NCBI RefSeq assembly: GCF_040822065.1
Contig: NZ_CP162005.1
Location: 930,001 to 994,000, forward strand
Length of the DNA stretch: 64,000 nt
Reading direction: 5' to 3'
DNA from: Pedobacter sp. WC2423
Lineage (GTDB): Bacteria; Bacteroidota; Bacteroidia; Sphingobacteriales; Sphingobacteriaceae
Shown here: one piece after another, positions 24,112 to 34,482 of the stretch
How the letters are laid out: each line of letters opens with the position of its first letter
Position numbering within the stretch: the stretch's first letter is position 1
Translations under genes and position numbers: made by a program
Notes under the pieces: generated by a model
Seen by the model: only the letters and a program-made list of their open reading frames with translations
Database searches by the model: none
What the model was told of the DNA's origin: nothing

Positions 24112-26256
24112 ATGAATGTAATAAAAAAATCGTTCGATCTTGGAGATGGAAGAACCATCGAAATTGAAACAGGAAAATTAGCTAAACAGGCTGATGGATC
24201 CGTTGTGGTAAGAATGGGTGACACTATGTTATTAGCGACTGTAGTTTCTTCAGTAGGTGCTAAGGCTGGTGTTGACTTTTTACCTTTATCTGTAGATTAC
24301 CAGGAAAAATATGCGGCTGCTGGTCGTATTCCAGGTGGTTTCTTACGTCGTGAGGCCAGATTATCAGATTATGAGGTTTTAATCTCACGTTTGGTTGACC
24401 GTGCTTTACGCCCGATGTTCCCTGAAGATTATCACTCTGATACTCAGGTAATGATCACATTGATATCTTCTGATAAAAATATAATGCCAGATTCATTGGC
24501 TGGTTTAGCTGCTTCAGCTGCCATCGCTGTTTCTGATATTCCTTTTAACGGACCAATCTCTGAAGTTCGTGTGGCTAAAATTGATGGTCAATTAGTGATC
24601 AATCCTTATGTTAGTGATTTAGAACGTGCTACTTTAGAATTCCTGGTAGCTGGTACTGAAAATGACATCGTCATGGTTGAAGGTGAAGCTGATGAAATTT
24701 CTGAAGAAGAAATGGTTGAAGCTATCGAATTCGCACATAAAGCGATCGTTGTTCAGGTTAAAGTTCAAAAAGAATTAGCTGAAGCGGTAGGTAAAACTAA
24801 AAAACGTGAGTATTCACATGAAGATAGCAACCCGGAATTAAAGGAGCAGGTTTATGCGGCTACTTATGACCAGGTTTATGCTGTAGCTAAAAGCCAGACT
24901 TCTAAAGGTGAGCGTACAGAGAAATTTGCTGAGATTTCAGCAGCTTTCGTAGCCACGCTTGGTGAAGAGGTTGATGCAGTTACTGCTTTCTTAGCTAAAA
25001 AATATTTCCATGATGTACAATATGATGCTATCCGTAACCTTGTTTTAGATGAAGGTATGCGTTTAGATGGTCGTGATGTACGTACGGTACGCCCTATCTG
25101 GAGTGAGGTAAGTTACTTGCCTTCTGCTCACGGTTCGGCAGTATTTACACGTGGCGAAACGCAATCATTAACTACGGTTACTTTAGGTTCTAAAGATGAT
25201 GAGCAAATGATTGATGGTGCTTTCGTTAATGGATACAACAAATTCTTATTGCACTACAATTTCCCAGGTTTCTCTACAGGTGAAGTTCGCCCGAACAGAG
25301 GTGCTGGCCGTCGTGAAATCGGTCATGGTCATCTGGCTATGCGTTCTTTAAGAAAAGTATTACCAGGTTTAGAAGAAAACCCATATACAATCCGTATCGT
25401 TTCTGATATTCTTGAGTCTAATGGTTCTTCTTCAATGGCAACTGTTTGTGCTGGTACATTAGCATTAATGGATGCGGGTATTAAAATCAAAGCTCCGGTT
25501 TCGGGTATTGCAATGGGATTAATTACTGATGAGAAAACTGGTAAATATGCAATCCTTACCGACATTCTTGGTGATGAAGATCATTTAGGTGATATGGACT
25601 TCAAGGTTACTGGTACTGAAAAAGGTATCGTTGCTTGTCAAATGGACTTAAAAATCAATGGTTTGAAATGGGAAGTTTTAACTGCTGCCCTGAAACAAGC
25701 TAATGAGGCTCGTTTACATATCTTAAATGAGATGGCTAAAACTATCTCTGCTCCACGTGAAGATTACAAGGACCATGCTCCCCGTATCGTTTCTTTAAGT
25801 ATTGACAAGGAATTCATAGGTGCTGTAATTGGCCCGGGCGGTAAAATTATTCAGGAAATGCAACGTGAAACTGGCGCATCTATCTCTATCGAAGAGGTGG
25901 GTAACAAAGGTATCGTTGAAATCTTCGCGGATAATAAAGCTGCAATTGATGCTGCTGTTAAACGTATTAATGCAATCGCTGCTAAACCAGACATAGGTGC
26001 TACTTATGATGGTAAAGTAAAATCTATCATGCCGTTTGGTGCTTTCGTTGAGATTATGCCGGGTAAAGATGGTTTACTTCACATTTCTGAGATCGCTTGG
26101 GAACGTTTAGAAACTATGGATGGTGTGCTTAAAGAAGGTGACAAAATCCAGGTTAAATTGTTAGATATCGATAAACAAGGTAAAATGAAACTTTCAAGAA
26201 AAGCTTTATTGCCTCGTCCACCGAAACCAGAAGGTGCAGAGACTAAGCCTGCTTAG
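24112..26256 (+). CDS. pnp: Polyribonucleotide nucleotidyltransferase (PNPase)
   Basis: PNPase degrades RNA from the 3' end by phosphorolysis. The 714-residue protein has the full domain order: a first RNase PH domain (start to about 210), a helical linker, a second RNase PH domain (about 300-540) with [16 protein letters not shown] and the catalytic region [16 protein letters not shown], then a KH domain with [13 protein letters not shown], and an S1 domain with [20 protein letters not shown]. The codon use (strong preference for TTA, GGT, CGT) is that of a highly expressed gene. Confidence 0.98.
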   Translation: MNVIKKSFDLGDGRTIEIETGKLAKQADGSVVVRMGDTMLLATVVSSVGAKAGVDFLPLSVDYQEKYAAAGRIPGGFLRREARLSDYEVLISRLVDRALRPMFPEDYHSDTQVMITLISSDKNIMPDSLAGLAASAAIAVSDIPFNGPISEVRVAKIDGQLVINPYVSDLERATLEFLVAGTENDIVMVEGEADEISEEEMVEAIEFAHKAIVVQVKVQKELAEAVGKTKKREYSHEDSNPELKEQVYAATYDQVYAVAKSQTSKGERTEKFAEISAAFVATLGEEVDAVTAFLAKKYFHDVQYDAIRNLVLDEGMRLDGRDVRTVRPIWSEVSYLPSAHGSAVFTRGETQSLTTVTLGSKDDEQMIDGAFVNGYNKFLLHYNFPGFSTGEVRPNRGAGRREIGHGHLAMRSLRKVLPGLEENPYTIRIVSDILESNGSSSMATVCAGTLALMDAGIKIKAPVSGIAMGLITDEKTGKYAILTDILGDEDHLGDMDFKVTGTEKGIVACQMDLKINGLKWEVLTAALKQANEARLHILNEMAKTISAPREDYKDHAPRIVSLSIDKEFIGAVIGPGGKIIQEMQRETGASISIEEVGNKGIVEIFADNKAAIDAAVKRINAIAAKPDIGATYDGKVKSIMPFGAFVEIMPGKDGLLHISEIAWERLETMDGVLKEGDKIQVKLLDIDKQGKMKLSRKALLPRPPKPEGAETKPA

Positions 26257-26275
26257 TTGATCATCTTATAAATAG

Positions 26276-26310
26276 AAAACGCCTCACGATTATTTCGTGA
26301 GGCGTTTTTT
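26276..26310. terminator. Bidirectional terminator between pnp and the FtsX-type permease
   Basis: A 14-bp stem (AAAACGCCTCACGA with its complement, arms 26276-26289 and 26295-26308) has a 5-nt loop. T runs in the plus direction and an A run before the stem make it work for both convergent genes. Confidence 0.9.
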
Positions 26311-26326
26311 TATGCTTTAAATTTGG

Positions 26327-28693
26327 TTATTCGTGTTTTAAGGAATCTATGGGGGTAGCTTTTGCAACTTTAACAGATTGTACACTGACGGTTAGAATGG
26401 CAATGATCAGGGATATGCCTGTGGCTATGGCAAAAGGTAAAAGTGTAATGCCTACATTAAATTCAAAGGCTGATAGCCATTTGCTGATAATGATGTAGGC
26501 GAGGGGAAATGCGATCAGGTTCGCAATGGCAACCAGTTTAATAAAGTCTTTGTTGAGCAGGGTTAAGATGTTCAGTGTACTTGCGCCGAGTACTTTGCGT
26601 ATACTGATTTCTTTTTTTCGCTGTTCTGCCATAAATAGCGCAAGCCCGAGTAAACCGAGGCAGGAAATAAAGATGGCAAAACCACCAAACCAGTTGGATA
26701 AAATCCCTAGTAAACGCTCATCCTGGAATTTCTGCTGAAAACTTTCATCTACAAACTTCCGGTCTACCGGGAAATTTGGATTTAAGGCTTTAACGACTTC
26801 ATCAATTTGTGCTACTGAATTACTGATGCTTTGTGCAGGGTTTAGTCTGATAATTGCATGGGTAACGCCTGCAATCCGATTGGTGATAAACATGGGCGCA
26901 GCATTTTTATAGGGAGATTCCATCACAAAGTCTTTCATTACGCCTATAATAGTAAGGAATTTACCGAAAATTTTGAGGGTCGTACCTATAGGATGTTTCA
27001 ATCCCATTACTTTTACGGCTGCTTGATTCACAACGATATTGGTAGAGTCGGCGGTAAATCTGGAAGAAAATTCCCTTCCTTCGACCATACCAGAGCCCAG
27101 GGTTTTGGCAAAATCTTCTCCGGCATCACGGTGATTGAACAGCACGTCGTCTTTAAGGTTTTTACCTGGCCATTCTACACTAAAAGTATTGTTTCCGCCT
27201 TGATTGATACTCATGCTGAAATAAGTGACTCCGGTAGCTGCTCCGGTTTTGAGGAGTCTTTCTTTGAGTAAGGCCAGTTTTTCTTTGCCAAAGAGGTTTC
27301 CTTGTATTGGTATTTCTACTAAACCAGCTTTGTCATAGCCTATTGATTTGTTTTTAATGTAATTGAGTTGCTGATAAATAACAATGGTACAGATAATTAA
27401 GCAGGCTGCAAATATGAACTGAAAGACAACTAAGGCTTTTCTTACAGAAAGAGATGAACTGCCTGCGGTACTAAAGCCCTTTAATACTTTAACGGGTTCA
27501 AAAGAGGAGAGGTAAAAGGCCGGATAACTCCCTGCAATGAAACCTGTAAAGGCAGTAAGGCCAAACAGCACTGACCAGAATATCCAGTTCTGATAGTTAA
27601 TGATTAGTTTAATGTTTAACAAGGCATTAAAATAGGGCAGGCTGATCTCCATTAAGGTGAACGCGACCAGCATCGCTATAAAAGAGAGTAAAATAGATTC
27701 TAGCATAAACTGTCCGATTAAGGCCCCTCTGGATGAGCCAATGGCTTTTCTAACGCCGACTTCCCGGGCTCTTTTCTCTGATTTGGCTGTGGAGAGGTTC
27801 ATAAAGTTTACGCAGGCAATTAACAGGATACAGAAAGCCAGAATGAGAAATATCCTGAGCTGATCTATCTTTCCTCCAACTGATTTTCCATTCTCAAAGG
27901 TGTCGTATAAATGCCATTTGGTTAAAGGGTGCATCAGTCCGGTATTCGTAGCGTCTTTGCTATTGTTTTTAAAAATGTCCCTGATCTGACCATTGGCTTT
28001 ATCAAAAAAAGTATTGCTTTTAAGCTGGACTACAGTCAAACACATATTGTTCCCCCAGTTGATTTCTTTTGACCATGGGTTTTGTTTTACAAATAGTGCG
28101 TATGGCATGAGATAGTCGAATTGGATGGTACTGTTTTTAGGTACATCTTCGATGACTGCTTCGACTTTTAAGACCTCGGTATTTTGCAGTTTCACAATTT
28201 TATTGATGGGGTCTTCATCGCCAAAGAGGTTTCTGGCCATGGTCTGGGTTAAAATAACGGTGTTGATATTGGTTAAAAGTCTATTAGAGTTTCCTTTAAT
28301 GATTTTATAATCGAATATTTTCAGGAATGACGGATCTGTATAAACAGCTTTCTTTTTGAAATTCTTTTCTCCATTACTCAGTAGCTGTTCGGCCGGGTAA
28401 GTGGAGTGGGAGGAATAGGCTACGCCTGATATTTTATTCCTTACTTCATCTGCCATGGCGCCTGGTGTCCATGCCCAGCTAAAGGTTTGTGTGCTGGCTT
28501 TGGAATTGTTGTAGATAATGTAGGTTTTATCAAAATTAGTGAACTGCCGGTCGTAACTCCACTCATAGGCCACATAGAGTAGTAATATCATACAACTTGC
28601 CAGTCCGATGGCCAGGCCTCCTACATTAATTAAGGTGTATCCTTTGTTTTTCCAAAGGCTGCGTAAAGCTATTTTAAGGTCTAGTTTAAACAT
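26327..28693 (-). CDS. ABC transporter permease, FtsX/MacB type
   Basis: This 788-residue inner-membrane protein starts with LKIALRSLWKNKGYTLINVGGLAIGLASCMILLLYVAYEW-type FtsX/MacB sequence, followed by a large periplasmic MacB core domain (about residues 45-270). There are two FtsX permease units: one at about 280-420 (CVNFMNLSTAKSEKRAREVGVRKAIGSSR) and one at the end (AEQRKKEISIRKVLGAS). Proteins of this layout drive mechanotransmission or export of lipoproteins, peptides or drugs, with a separate ATPase. No ATPase or MacA-like adaptor is adjacent. Bacteroidetes genomes carry many paralogues of this type, and the substrate is unknown. Confidence 0.9.
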   Translation of the reverse strand: MFKLDLKIALRSLWKNKGYTLINVGGLAIGLASCMILLLYVAYEWSYDRQFTNFDKTYIIYNNSKASTQTFSWAWTPGAMADEVRNKISGVAYSSHSTYPAEQLLSNGEKNFKKKAVYTDPSFLKIFDYKIIKGNSNRLLTNINTVILTQTMARNLFGDEDPINKIVKLQNTEVLKVEAVIEDVPKNSTIQFDYLMPYALFVKQNPWSKEINWGNNMCLTVVQLKSNTFFDKANGQIRDIFKNNSKDATNTGLMHPLTKWHLYDTFENGKSVGGKIDQLRIFLILAFCILLIACVNFMNLSTAKSEKRAREVGVRKAIGSSRGALIGQFMLESILLSFIAMLVAFTLMEISLPYFNALLNIKLIINYQNWIFWSVLFGLTAFTGFIAGSYPAFYLSSFEPVKVLKGFSTAGSSSLSVRKALVVFQFIFAACLIICTIVIYQQLNYIKNKSIGYDKAGLVEIPIQGNLFGKEKLALLKERLLKTGAATGVTYFSMSINQGGNNTFSVEWPGKNLKDDVLFNHRDAGEDFAKTLGSGMVEGREFSSRFTADSTNIVVNQAAVKVMGLKHPIGTTLKIFGKFLTIIGVMKDFVMESPYKNAAPMFITNRIAGVTHAIIRLNPAQSISNSVAQIDEVVKALNPNFPVDRKFVDESFQQKFQDERLLGILSNWFGGFAIFISCLGLLGLALFMAEQRKKEISIRKVLGASTLNILTLLNKDFIKLVAIANLIAFPLAYIIISKWLSAFEFNVGITLLPFAIATGISLIIAILTVSVQSVKVAKATPIDSLKHE

Positions 28694-28960
28694 GTATTTA
28701 AGGTTAATATCCGTTTGATGCCAAAAGCTAAACGTATGCCATTCCCTTGTAAACTGGTTTTTGATGGAATAAACAGTGATTTTTAATCCTGATGAATTTG
28801 AAACTGCCCGGAAATGAACAGTGAGTGTGCGTTTTCGTAATTAAAGGCATGTTTTAGGATTTCATTTTACATTGAATATACCTTTTATGCAGACTAATTT
28901 GTGCTATAAACGGGTTATTTTTTTATATTTACTTTCTCAATAGCTTTACAATCTGAACAC

Positions 28961-29635
28961 ATGAAACACCTGATTGCCCCCTCTGTACTTTCTGCTGATT
29001 TTGCCAATTTACAACGCGATATAGAAATGATTAATTCGAGCGACGCAGATTGGTTTCATGTAGATATTATGGATGGTGTATTTGTACCGAACATTTCTTT
29101 TGGTTTTCCAGTGATGAAAGCGGTGAAAAAACATGCGAAGAAACCTTTGGATGTTCATTTGATGATCGTTAATCCTGATTTGTATATTGAACAGTTTGCC
29201 GAAGCAGGAGCAAATAGTATTACGGTACATTATGAGGCTTGTGTACATTTGGACAGAACGGTTCAGGTGATCCATAAAGCAGGAGCGAAGGCCTGCGTAG
29301 CGCTTAATCCGCATACGCCTGTAGAGTTACTGATTGATATTCTTCCGGTACTGGACATGGTACTGATCATGTCTGTAAATCCTGGTTTTGGCGGACAGCA
29401 GTTTATTCCCAATACACTGCTTAAAATCAGAAGATTGAAAGCTATGGCTGCCATAGTAAATCCGGGTTTACTGATTGAGGTAGATGGTGGTGTAAGTATT
29501 CATAACCTGGGCGATTTACTGGCTGCCGGCGCGGATGTTTTTGTAGCTGGAAATGCTATTTTCGGTGCTGAATCCCCTTTGGAAATGATCACCGCGATGA
29601 AGTGTGAATCAGTATCCTCCTTAAACAGTATATAA
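28961..29635 (+). CDS. rpe: Ribulose-phosphate 3-epimerase
   Basis: This enzyme interconverts ribulose 5-phosphate and xylulose 5-phosphate in the pentose phosphate pathway. The TIM barrel of 224 residues shows all family blocks: IAPSVLSADFANLQRDI, DWFHVDIMDGVFVPNISFG with catalytic Asp and metal-binding His, PLDVHLMIVNPD, MSVNPGFGGQQFI, and IEVDGGVSIHNL with the second catalytic Asp. It is divergent from the permease gene and upstream of the serine-biosynthesis genes. Confidence 0.97.
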   Translation: MKHLIAPSVLSADFANLQRDIEMINSSDADWFHVDIMDGVFVPNISFGFPVMKAVKKHAKKPLDVHLMIVNPDLYIEQFAEAGANSITVHYEACVHLDRTVQVIHKAGAKACVALNPHTPVELLIDILPVLDMVLIMSVNPGFGGQQFIPNTLLKIRRLKAMAAIVNPGLLIEVDGGVSIHNLGDLLAAGADVFVAGNAIFGAESPLEMITAMKCESVSSLNSI

Positions 29636-29722
29636 AATCCATTCGTTTAGTAGTTATTTCAAAAAACCAAATATTATTTGGATAAAACCAATTACATTTA
29701 CAATAATTAATTAGCATATAAA

Positions 29723-30790
29723 ATGAGACATAATTTTGGAGCAGGCCCCTGTATTTTACCTCAGGAAGTGTTTAGACAGGCGTCACAAGCCGTTTTAGAT
29801 TTTAAGGACGGGTTATCGATTTTAGAGATTTCCCACCGTACACCAGAGTTCGAGGCCGTATTAGCTGAAGCTGTTAAGTTGGTTAAAGAGTTGTTAAATG
29901 TACCGGAAGGATATTCTGTTTTATTTTTACAGGGTGGTGCAAGTTTGCAGTTTGCAATGGTTCCGATGAACTTGTTAAGTGAAGGACAAACAGCAACTTA
30001 TCTGGAAACGGGTGTATGGGCTAACAAAGCGATTAAAGAAGTGAAAAACTTTGGTTCTGCGAATGTAGTGGCTTCTTCGAAGGATGCTAACTTTAACTAC
30101 GTGCCTAAGGGATATTCAATTCCTGAAGATAGTGCTTATTTCCATTGCACTTCGAATAACACAATTTATGGAACTGAAATGTTCAGCTTGCCTGAAACTC
30201 AAGTACCGGTAGTGTGTGATATGTCATCAGACATTATGAGCAGAGTGATCGATGTTTCACAGTATGATCTGATCTATGCGGGTTCACAAAAAAATATTGG
30301 CCCTGCTGGTTCAGTTTTAGTAATTGTTAAGGATGAGATTTTAGGTAAAACAACTAATAAGATCCCTTCTATGTTAGATTATAAAGTGCATATTGAGGGT
30401 GGTTCTATGTACAATACGCCTCCTGTTTTTGCAATTTATGTAGCGATGTTAAACCTGAGATGGTTAAAATCTAAAGGTGGTGTGGCGGAGATTGAGAAAG
30501 AGAACATTGCGAAAGCGAATGCTTTATATATGGAAATTGACAGAAATCCTTTATTTAAGGGTACTGCTGTAGTAGAGGACCGTTCAAGAATGAATATCTG
30601 TTTCGTGATGGAAAATCCTGAACTGGAGAAACCATTCCTGAAATTTGTAGAAGAGAATGATGTGGAAGGGCTTAAAGGACATAGAAGTGTAGGTGGATTC
30701 AGAGCTTCTATTTACAATGCGTTACCAATTACAAGTGTACACAGACTAGTGGAATTGATGCAGGTTTTTGCAGAGAAACACCCAAAATAA
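29723..30790 (+). CDS. serC: Phosphoserine aminotransferase
   Basis: SerC makes 3-phosphoserine from 3-phosphohydroxypyruvate and glutamate with PLP. The 355-residue protein begins RHNFGAGPCILPQEVF, has LFLQGGASLQFAMVPMNLL and the PLP lysine in YAGSQKNIGPAG, and ends with HRSVGGFRASIYNALP, all family signatures. It lies 6 bp before the phosphoglycerate dehydrogenase gene, so two consecutive serine-pathway steps are in one transcript. Confidence 0.97.
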   Translation: MRHNFGAGPCILPQEVFRQASQAVLDFKDGLSILEISHRTPEFEAVLAEAVKLVKELLNVPEGYSVLFLQGGASLQFAMVPMNLLSEGQTATYLETGVWANKAIKEVKNFGSANVVASSKDANFNYVPKGYSIPEDSAYFHCTSNNTIYGTEMFSLPETQVPVVCDMSSDIMSRVIDVSQYDLIYAGSQKNIGPAGSVLVIVKDEILGKTTNKIPSMLDYKVHIEGGSMYNTPPVFAIYVAMLNLRWLKSKGGVAEIEKENIAKANALYMEIDRNPLFKGTAVVEDRSRMNICFVMENPELEKPFLKFVEENDVEGLKGHRSVGGFRASIYNALPITSVHRLVELMQVFAEKHPK

Positions 30791-30796
30791 AATTTA

Positions 30797-31747
30797 ATGA
30801 TTAAGATACTTGCAAACGATGGGATCGATCCTATCGGAAAACGATTATTAGAAGAAGCCGGTTTTATTGTAGATACAGAAACTGTTGCTCAGGATAAACT
30901 GATTGAAGCCCTGCAGAATTATGATGCAATTACGGTTAGAAGCGCAACGAAAGTTCGTAAAGATGTGATTGATGCTTGCCCGAATTTGAAGTTGATTGGC
31001 AGAGGTGGAGTAGGAATGGACAATATTGATGTGGATTATGCACGTGAACAAGGCCGTGCGGTAGTGAATACCCCTGCTGCTTCTTCTTTGTCAGTTGCAG
31101 AACTGGTGTTTGCACATTTATTTACTGGTATTCGTTTTTTACAGGATGCTAACCGTAAAATGCCTGTTGAGGGTGCTACGAGTTTCAATAAACTGAAAAA
31201 GGATTATGCAAAAGGCACTGAGCTTAGAGGTAAAACTTTAGGGATCATTGGCTTTGGCAGAATTGGAAGAGAGACGGCTACTTTAGCTTTAGGCTTGGGT
31301 ATGAATGTACTGGCTTATGATCTTTATCCTTTTGATGGCAAATTGACATTGAAGTTTCAGGGTGATTTAAGTCTTGATATTCCTGTTAAAACGGTTAGTC
31401 TGGAAGAAGTGATTAAAAATAGTGATTTCATCACTTTACATACGCCTTTCGCTGACCGTCCTATTTTAGGGGCTGCTGAGTTTGATTTAATGAAACCAGG
31501 AGTTGGTGTGGTGAATTGTTCAAGAGGTGGTACAATTGATGAGCAGGCACTGATTAATGCGTTGGATGGTGCTAAAGTTGCTTTTGCTGGTTTAGATGTG
31601 TTTGACAATGAGCCTACTCCTTTGGAGGCTATTTTAAAACATCCTAAGATCTCGTTAACGCCGCATATTGGTGCAGCTACGAACGAAGCACAGGAGCGTA
31701 TTGGTGAAGAGTTAGCTTCATTGATTATTGCACATTTTAAAAAATAA
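30797..31747 (+). CDS. serA: D-3-phosphoglycerate dehydrogenase-like 2-hydroxyacid dehydrogenase
   Basis: This enzyme oxidises 3-phosphoglycerate with NAD in the first step of serine synthesis. At 316 residues it is the short form without an ACT domain. It has GRGGVGMDNIDVDYAREQG, the NAD site TLGIIGFGRIGRETA, and the catalytic triad in VVNCSRGGTIDEQAL (Arg), DVFDNEPTP (Glu) and LTPHIGAAT (His). The assignment to the serine pathway rests on its position 6 bp after serC; by sequence alone other 2-hydroxyacids would be possible. Confidence 0.93.
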   Translation: MIKILANDGIDPIGKRLLEEAGFIVDTETVAQDKLIEALQNYDAITVRSATKVRKDVIDACPNLKLIGRGGVGMDNIDVDYAREQGRAVVNTPAASSLSVAELVFAHLFTGIRFLQDANRKMPVEGATSFNKLKKDYAKGTELRGKTLGIIGFGRIGRETATLALGLGMNVLAYDLYPFDGKLTLKFQGDLSLDIPVKTVSLEEVIKNSDFITLHTPFADRPILGAAEFDLMKPGVGVVNCSRGGTIDEQALINALDGAKVAFAGLDVFDNEPTPLEAILKHPKISLTPHIGAATNEAQERIGEELASLIIAHFKK

Positions 31748-31773
31748 TTATTAAAACAGGAAAATAAGTTAAA

Positions 31774-31808
31774 TGGTTTGGGGATTTGATTATATTGGCC
31801 CCAAACCA
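31774..31808 (+). promoter_or_regulatory. Perfect hairpin between serA and the DUF1015 gene
   Basis: A perfect 10-bp stem (TGGTTTGGGG with CCCCAAACCA) surrounds a 15-nt loop and is centred 33 bp before the ATG at 31824. No T run follows, so attenuation or control of translation is more likely than simple termination. Confidence 0.5.
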
Positions 31809-31823
31809 AATAACACCTGTTTC

Positions 31824-33014
31824 ATGCCTTTAGTAAAGCCTTTTTCAGCGCTTATCCCTGCTGCACATTTGCAGTCTTCTGTGGTCACACGGCCCCTTGA
31901 ATATTACAGTACAGGTGAGGCCAGATTAATTGCCTCTGAAAACAATTATAGCTTTCTTCATTTAATTAGTCCGGCTTTGGATCATGCTTATTTGCGTGAT
32001 ATGAACCAGGAATTGATTTTCCGTAAGATTGCTGAAAACTTCGATTCTTTTCTGAATGGTAATGTACTGGTTCCGGTTAACCGCCCTTGTTTTTATATTT
32101 ACCAGGTTACTTGTAATGGGTTTACGCAGAAAGGTTTATGGACTTTAAGTGATGTACAGAGTTATCTGGATGGAAGCATTAAAAAGCATGAACTGACGGT
32201 AGAAAGGCGGGAGAAACAGCTGGCTGATTATCTGCACCATACTGGTCTGGATGCAAACCCGGTATTGATTACTTATCATCCTGTGCAGGCTATTGATGAG
32301 GTAATTGCAAAGTATATGCTGGAGCTTCCGGTGATTGATTTTACGTTTACTGATTTGACTGAACATAAGGTCTGGCTGATTGATGACCAGGAGGCTATTG
32401 ATTTAATTAGCAGTGAAATCGAAAAGATAGGTGCTGTTTATATTGCAGATGGTCATCATCGTGCGGCAGCCATGTCAAAGATGGATTATTTTTCGACTGT
32501 GTTTATGAATACGGATGAGATCAGGGTGCTGCAGTTTAACAGGCTGGTCAGAGATCTGAATGGGTTAACGACAGTTGATTTTCTATCCAGACTAAAGGAT
32601 GCTTTTACGCTGGAAAAATCGCAGGAGCCGGTAGATCCGGATCAGTTACACCGGATTGGAATGTACCTGGATAAACAGTGGTATGTTTTATCTCCAAAAC
32701 CAGCTGCTTATGATGCGAATGATCCTGTAGAGCTATTGGATGTTAGTATTTTACAGCATCAGTTGTTAGGTCCTGTATTAGGAATTGATGATCCGCGTAC
32801 CAATGCGCGGGTGACTTTTGAAGGTGGGATTACGCCTTTGTCAGCGTTACAGCAAATGGTGGATAATGGCCTTTATGCAGTCGTATTTACGTTGTTTGCG
32901 GTTTCTGTGGAACAGATTATCAATGTAGCGGATGCGAATAAGACAATGCCTCCAAAGTCTACCTGGATAGAGCCTAAGTTCCTGGTAGGGATGCTGACTA
33001 ATTATTGTATTTAA
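31824..33014 (+). CDS. DUF1015 family protein
   Basis: This protein of about 396 residues belongs to DUF1015 (SerB-linked, HTH-like name in some databases). It starts MPLVKPFSALIP and has YSFLHLISPALDHAYL, a central segment with YIADGHHRAAAM that is typical of the family, and a late GITPLSALQQMVDNG. I prefer the ATG at 31824 over one at 31773 because the longer start would put a strong hairpin in the coding region and adds residues foreign to the family. Its place right after serC and serA repeats in many Bacteroidetes as I recall and suggests a link to serine metabolism, but the function is not established. Confidence 0.88.
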   Translation: MPLVKPFSALIPAAHLQSSVVTRPLEYYSTGEARLIASENNYSFLHLISPALDHAYLRDMNQELIFRKIAENFDSFLNGNVLVPVNRPCFYIYQVTCNGFTQKGLWTLSDVQSYLDGSIKKHELTVERREKQLADYLHHTGLDANPVLITYHPVQAIDEVIAKYMLELPVIDFTFTDLTEHKVWLIDDQEAIDLISSEIEKIGAVYIADGHHRAAAMSKMDYFSTVFMNTDEIRVLQFNRLVRDLNGLTTVDFLSRLKDAFTLEKSQEPVDPDQLHRIGMYLDKQWYVLSPKPAAYDANDPVELLDVSILQHQLLGPVLGIDDPRTNARVTFEGGITPLSALQQMVDNGLYAVVFTLFAVSVEQIINVADANKTMPPKSTWIEPKFLVGMLTNYCI

Positions 33015-33523
33015 GATTTTTTACGGAGTTTGCTGTAAAAGTAGAGGCCACCGGTGATGATAATCAGAATTAAAAAGATAATGGAATAGGTTTCTGTGTT
33101 TTTTTCTGCTGTTATCGCTGCTGTTTTTTTCTTTAATTCTTCGTTCTGATCTTGTAATTTTTTAATGGCCTGCATGTAGCTTTCTATTCGTTTTGCGTTA
33201 TTGCCGGCATTGGTTTGTACTTGTTGTACTTCCTGATCTTTATAGTTCATTAATACTTTAAGTTCCCTGAATATATTGTTGTCATTCAGTATGATACCAC
33301 GCAGTATTTCATTGGAATTCTTGAGGTCGTTCTTAGTCTGCAAGCCGAAAATACCGGTTCTCGCACTGAGGCTTAAGTCGTACTGCCCGAATTTGGCACT
33401 TCGCTCTGCGAGTAGGGCATTTATTTTTAAACGTTGCACCTGATAGGCAGAGGTGTCACTTGGTATGGCTAAGGCATTAATAGTAGTGCTTAAACCGATA
33501 AATAGAAGGAGAGGTCTGATCAT
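33011..33523 (-). CDS. Exported coiled-coil protein with C-terminal membrane anchor, unknown function
   Basis: This 170-residue protein has an N-terminal signal peptide (hydrophobic, residues 3-19), a helical region with coiled-coil heptads (about 85-135, QAIKKLQDQNEELKKKTAAITAEK) and a C-terminal membrane helix (about 145-163) followed by a basic end (YSKLRKKS). Its stop overlaps the convergent DUF1015 stop by 4 bp. I recognise no family. The layout would place the coil in the periplasm, anchored in the inner membrane. Confidence 0.7.
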   Translation of the reverse strand: MIRPLLLFIGLSTTINALAIPSDTSAYQVQRLKINALLAERSAKFGQYDLSLSARTGIFGLQTKNDLKNSNEILRGIILNDNNIFRELKVLMNYKDQEVQQVQTNAGNNAKRIESYMQAIKKLQDQNEELKKKTAAITAEKNTETYSIIFLILIIITGGLYFYSKLRKKS

Positions 33524-33601
33524 AATTGTATTATTTTGATTTTTAAAGCAAAATCTATGCCTTATAAAGGGTAGGGCTGATTCAGCTCAATTGAACCTGG
33601 T

Positions 33602-34381
33602 TTAAGGGTGGAATTGAATGCGGACAATATCTCCAAGGTGTAAACCGAGTAAGCCGCTTGCTTTACCTTTGTTAATGGCTATTTCCAAATGGTTGCTGAT
33701 GCCGAAAAGGCATAGTTTTTCTCCTTCTGAAACTTCGTTATAGTGCCAGCTGAGCTGGGTTATGGTTTCGCTTTTCCGGAAAAACAGGGTGAAGTCTCTG
33801 TTACGCTGAATTTTAGTGAATAGTTCTTTAGTGATATTGGTAATTACATTGCAGAAGGTATCGATATAAATGACACTTCCTCTGATCATATCTTGTTCGA
33901 TGACCGGGTTGAGGAGCATTTTTTCTTCAATGTTTGCTGTGGGCAGTCCAATGTCTTTGAGCTTCCCGCCTTTGGCAAGGTGAATGGCTGCTTTAACAAA
34001 AATATCAACAAGCGGGAAGTGCAGGTACTTCAGATCCTGCATAATATTCAGCTCTACAATCTCATCTGGTTTGCCGTCAAATAGCAAAGAAAAAATCCCG
34101 TTATCAGCGCCGACAAAATAATGATCGTGATATTTTAACCCGATATATTTTGTATTTTCACTGAACACAGAATCTATACCTATCAGGTGCACAGTACCTT
34201 TAGGAAAATAGTGATAAACATTCTTTAAAACAAAGGCTGCGTAAGAGATATTGAAGGATGGAACTTCATGGGTAATATCAACAATAGTAGCTGTAGGCAA
34301 GATCGTCAGGATACTGCCTTTGAGGGCAGCCTGATAAAAATCTTTGGATCCTAAATCTGTTGTTAAAGTGATAATGGCCAT
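33602..34381 (-). CDS. SAM hydrolase (S-adenosyl-L-methionine hydroxide adenosyltransferase family)
   Basis: This is a DUF62-family protein of 259 residues. The start IITLTTDLGSKDFYQAALKGSIL carries the conserved Asp of the family, followed by VDITHEVPSFNISYAAF, YFVGADNGIFSLLFDG, and the later VIYIDTFCNVITNIT. Members split SAM into adenosine and methionine using water or hydroxide. The gene lies alone between the coiled-coil protein and the divergent phoH. Confidence 0.92.
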   Translation of the reverse strand: MAIITLTTDLGSKDFYQAALKGSILTILPTATIVDITHEVPSFNISYAAFVLKNVYHYFPKGTVHLIGIDSVFSENTKYIGLKYHDHYFVGADNGIFSLLFDGKPDEIVELNIMQDLKYLHFPLVDIFVKAAIHLAKGGKLKDIGLPTANIEEKMLLNPVIEQDMIRGSVIYIDTFCNVITNITKELFTKIQRNRDFTLFFRKSETITQLSWHYNEVSEGEKLCLFGISNHLEIAINKGKASGLLGLHLGDIVRIQFHP

Positions 34382-34482
34382 TAAAAATTGAATATTTATT
34401 CTTATTCTTGCGTATGCGGTAAAGCGCTACAAATATTCAACTTTTATATCAAAATATACACTCCTATCTAAAAAACAATATT

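Noticed and set aside
26858..27271. A 137-codon plus-strand frame opposite the FtsX-type permease
   Set aside because: It lies wholly antisense to a well-supported gene and shows no recognisable domain.
31357..31809. A 150-codon minus-strand frame opposite the serA-like gene
   Set aside because: It is a shadow of the real gene on the other strand, with biased composition and no family signature.
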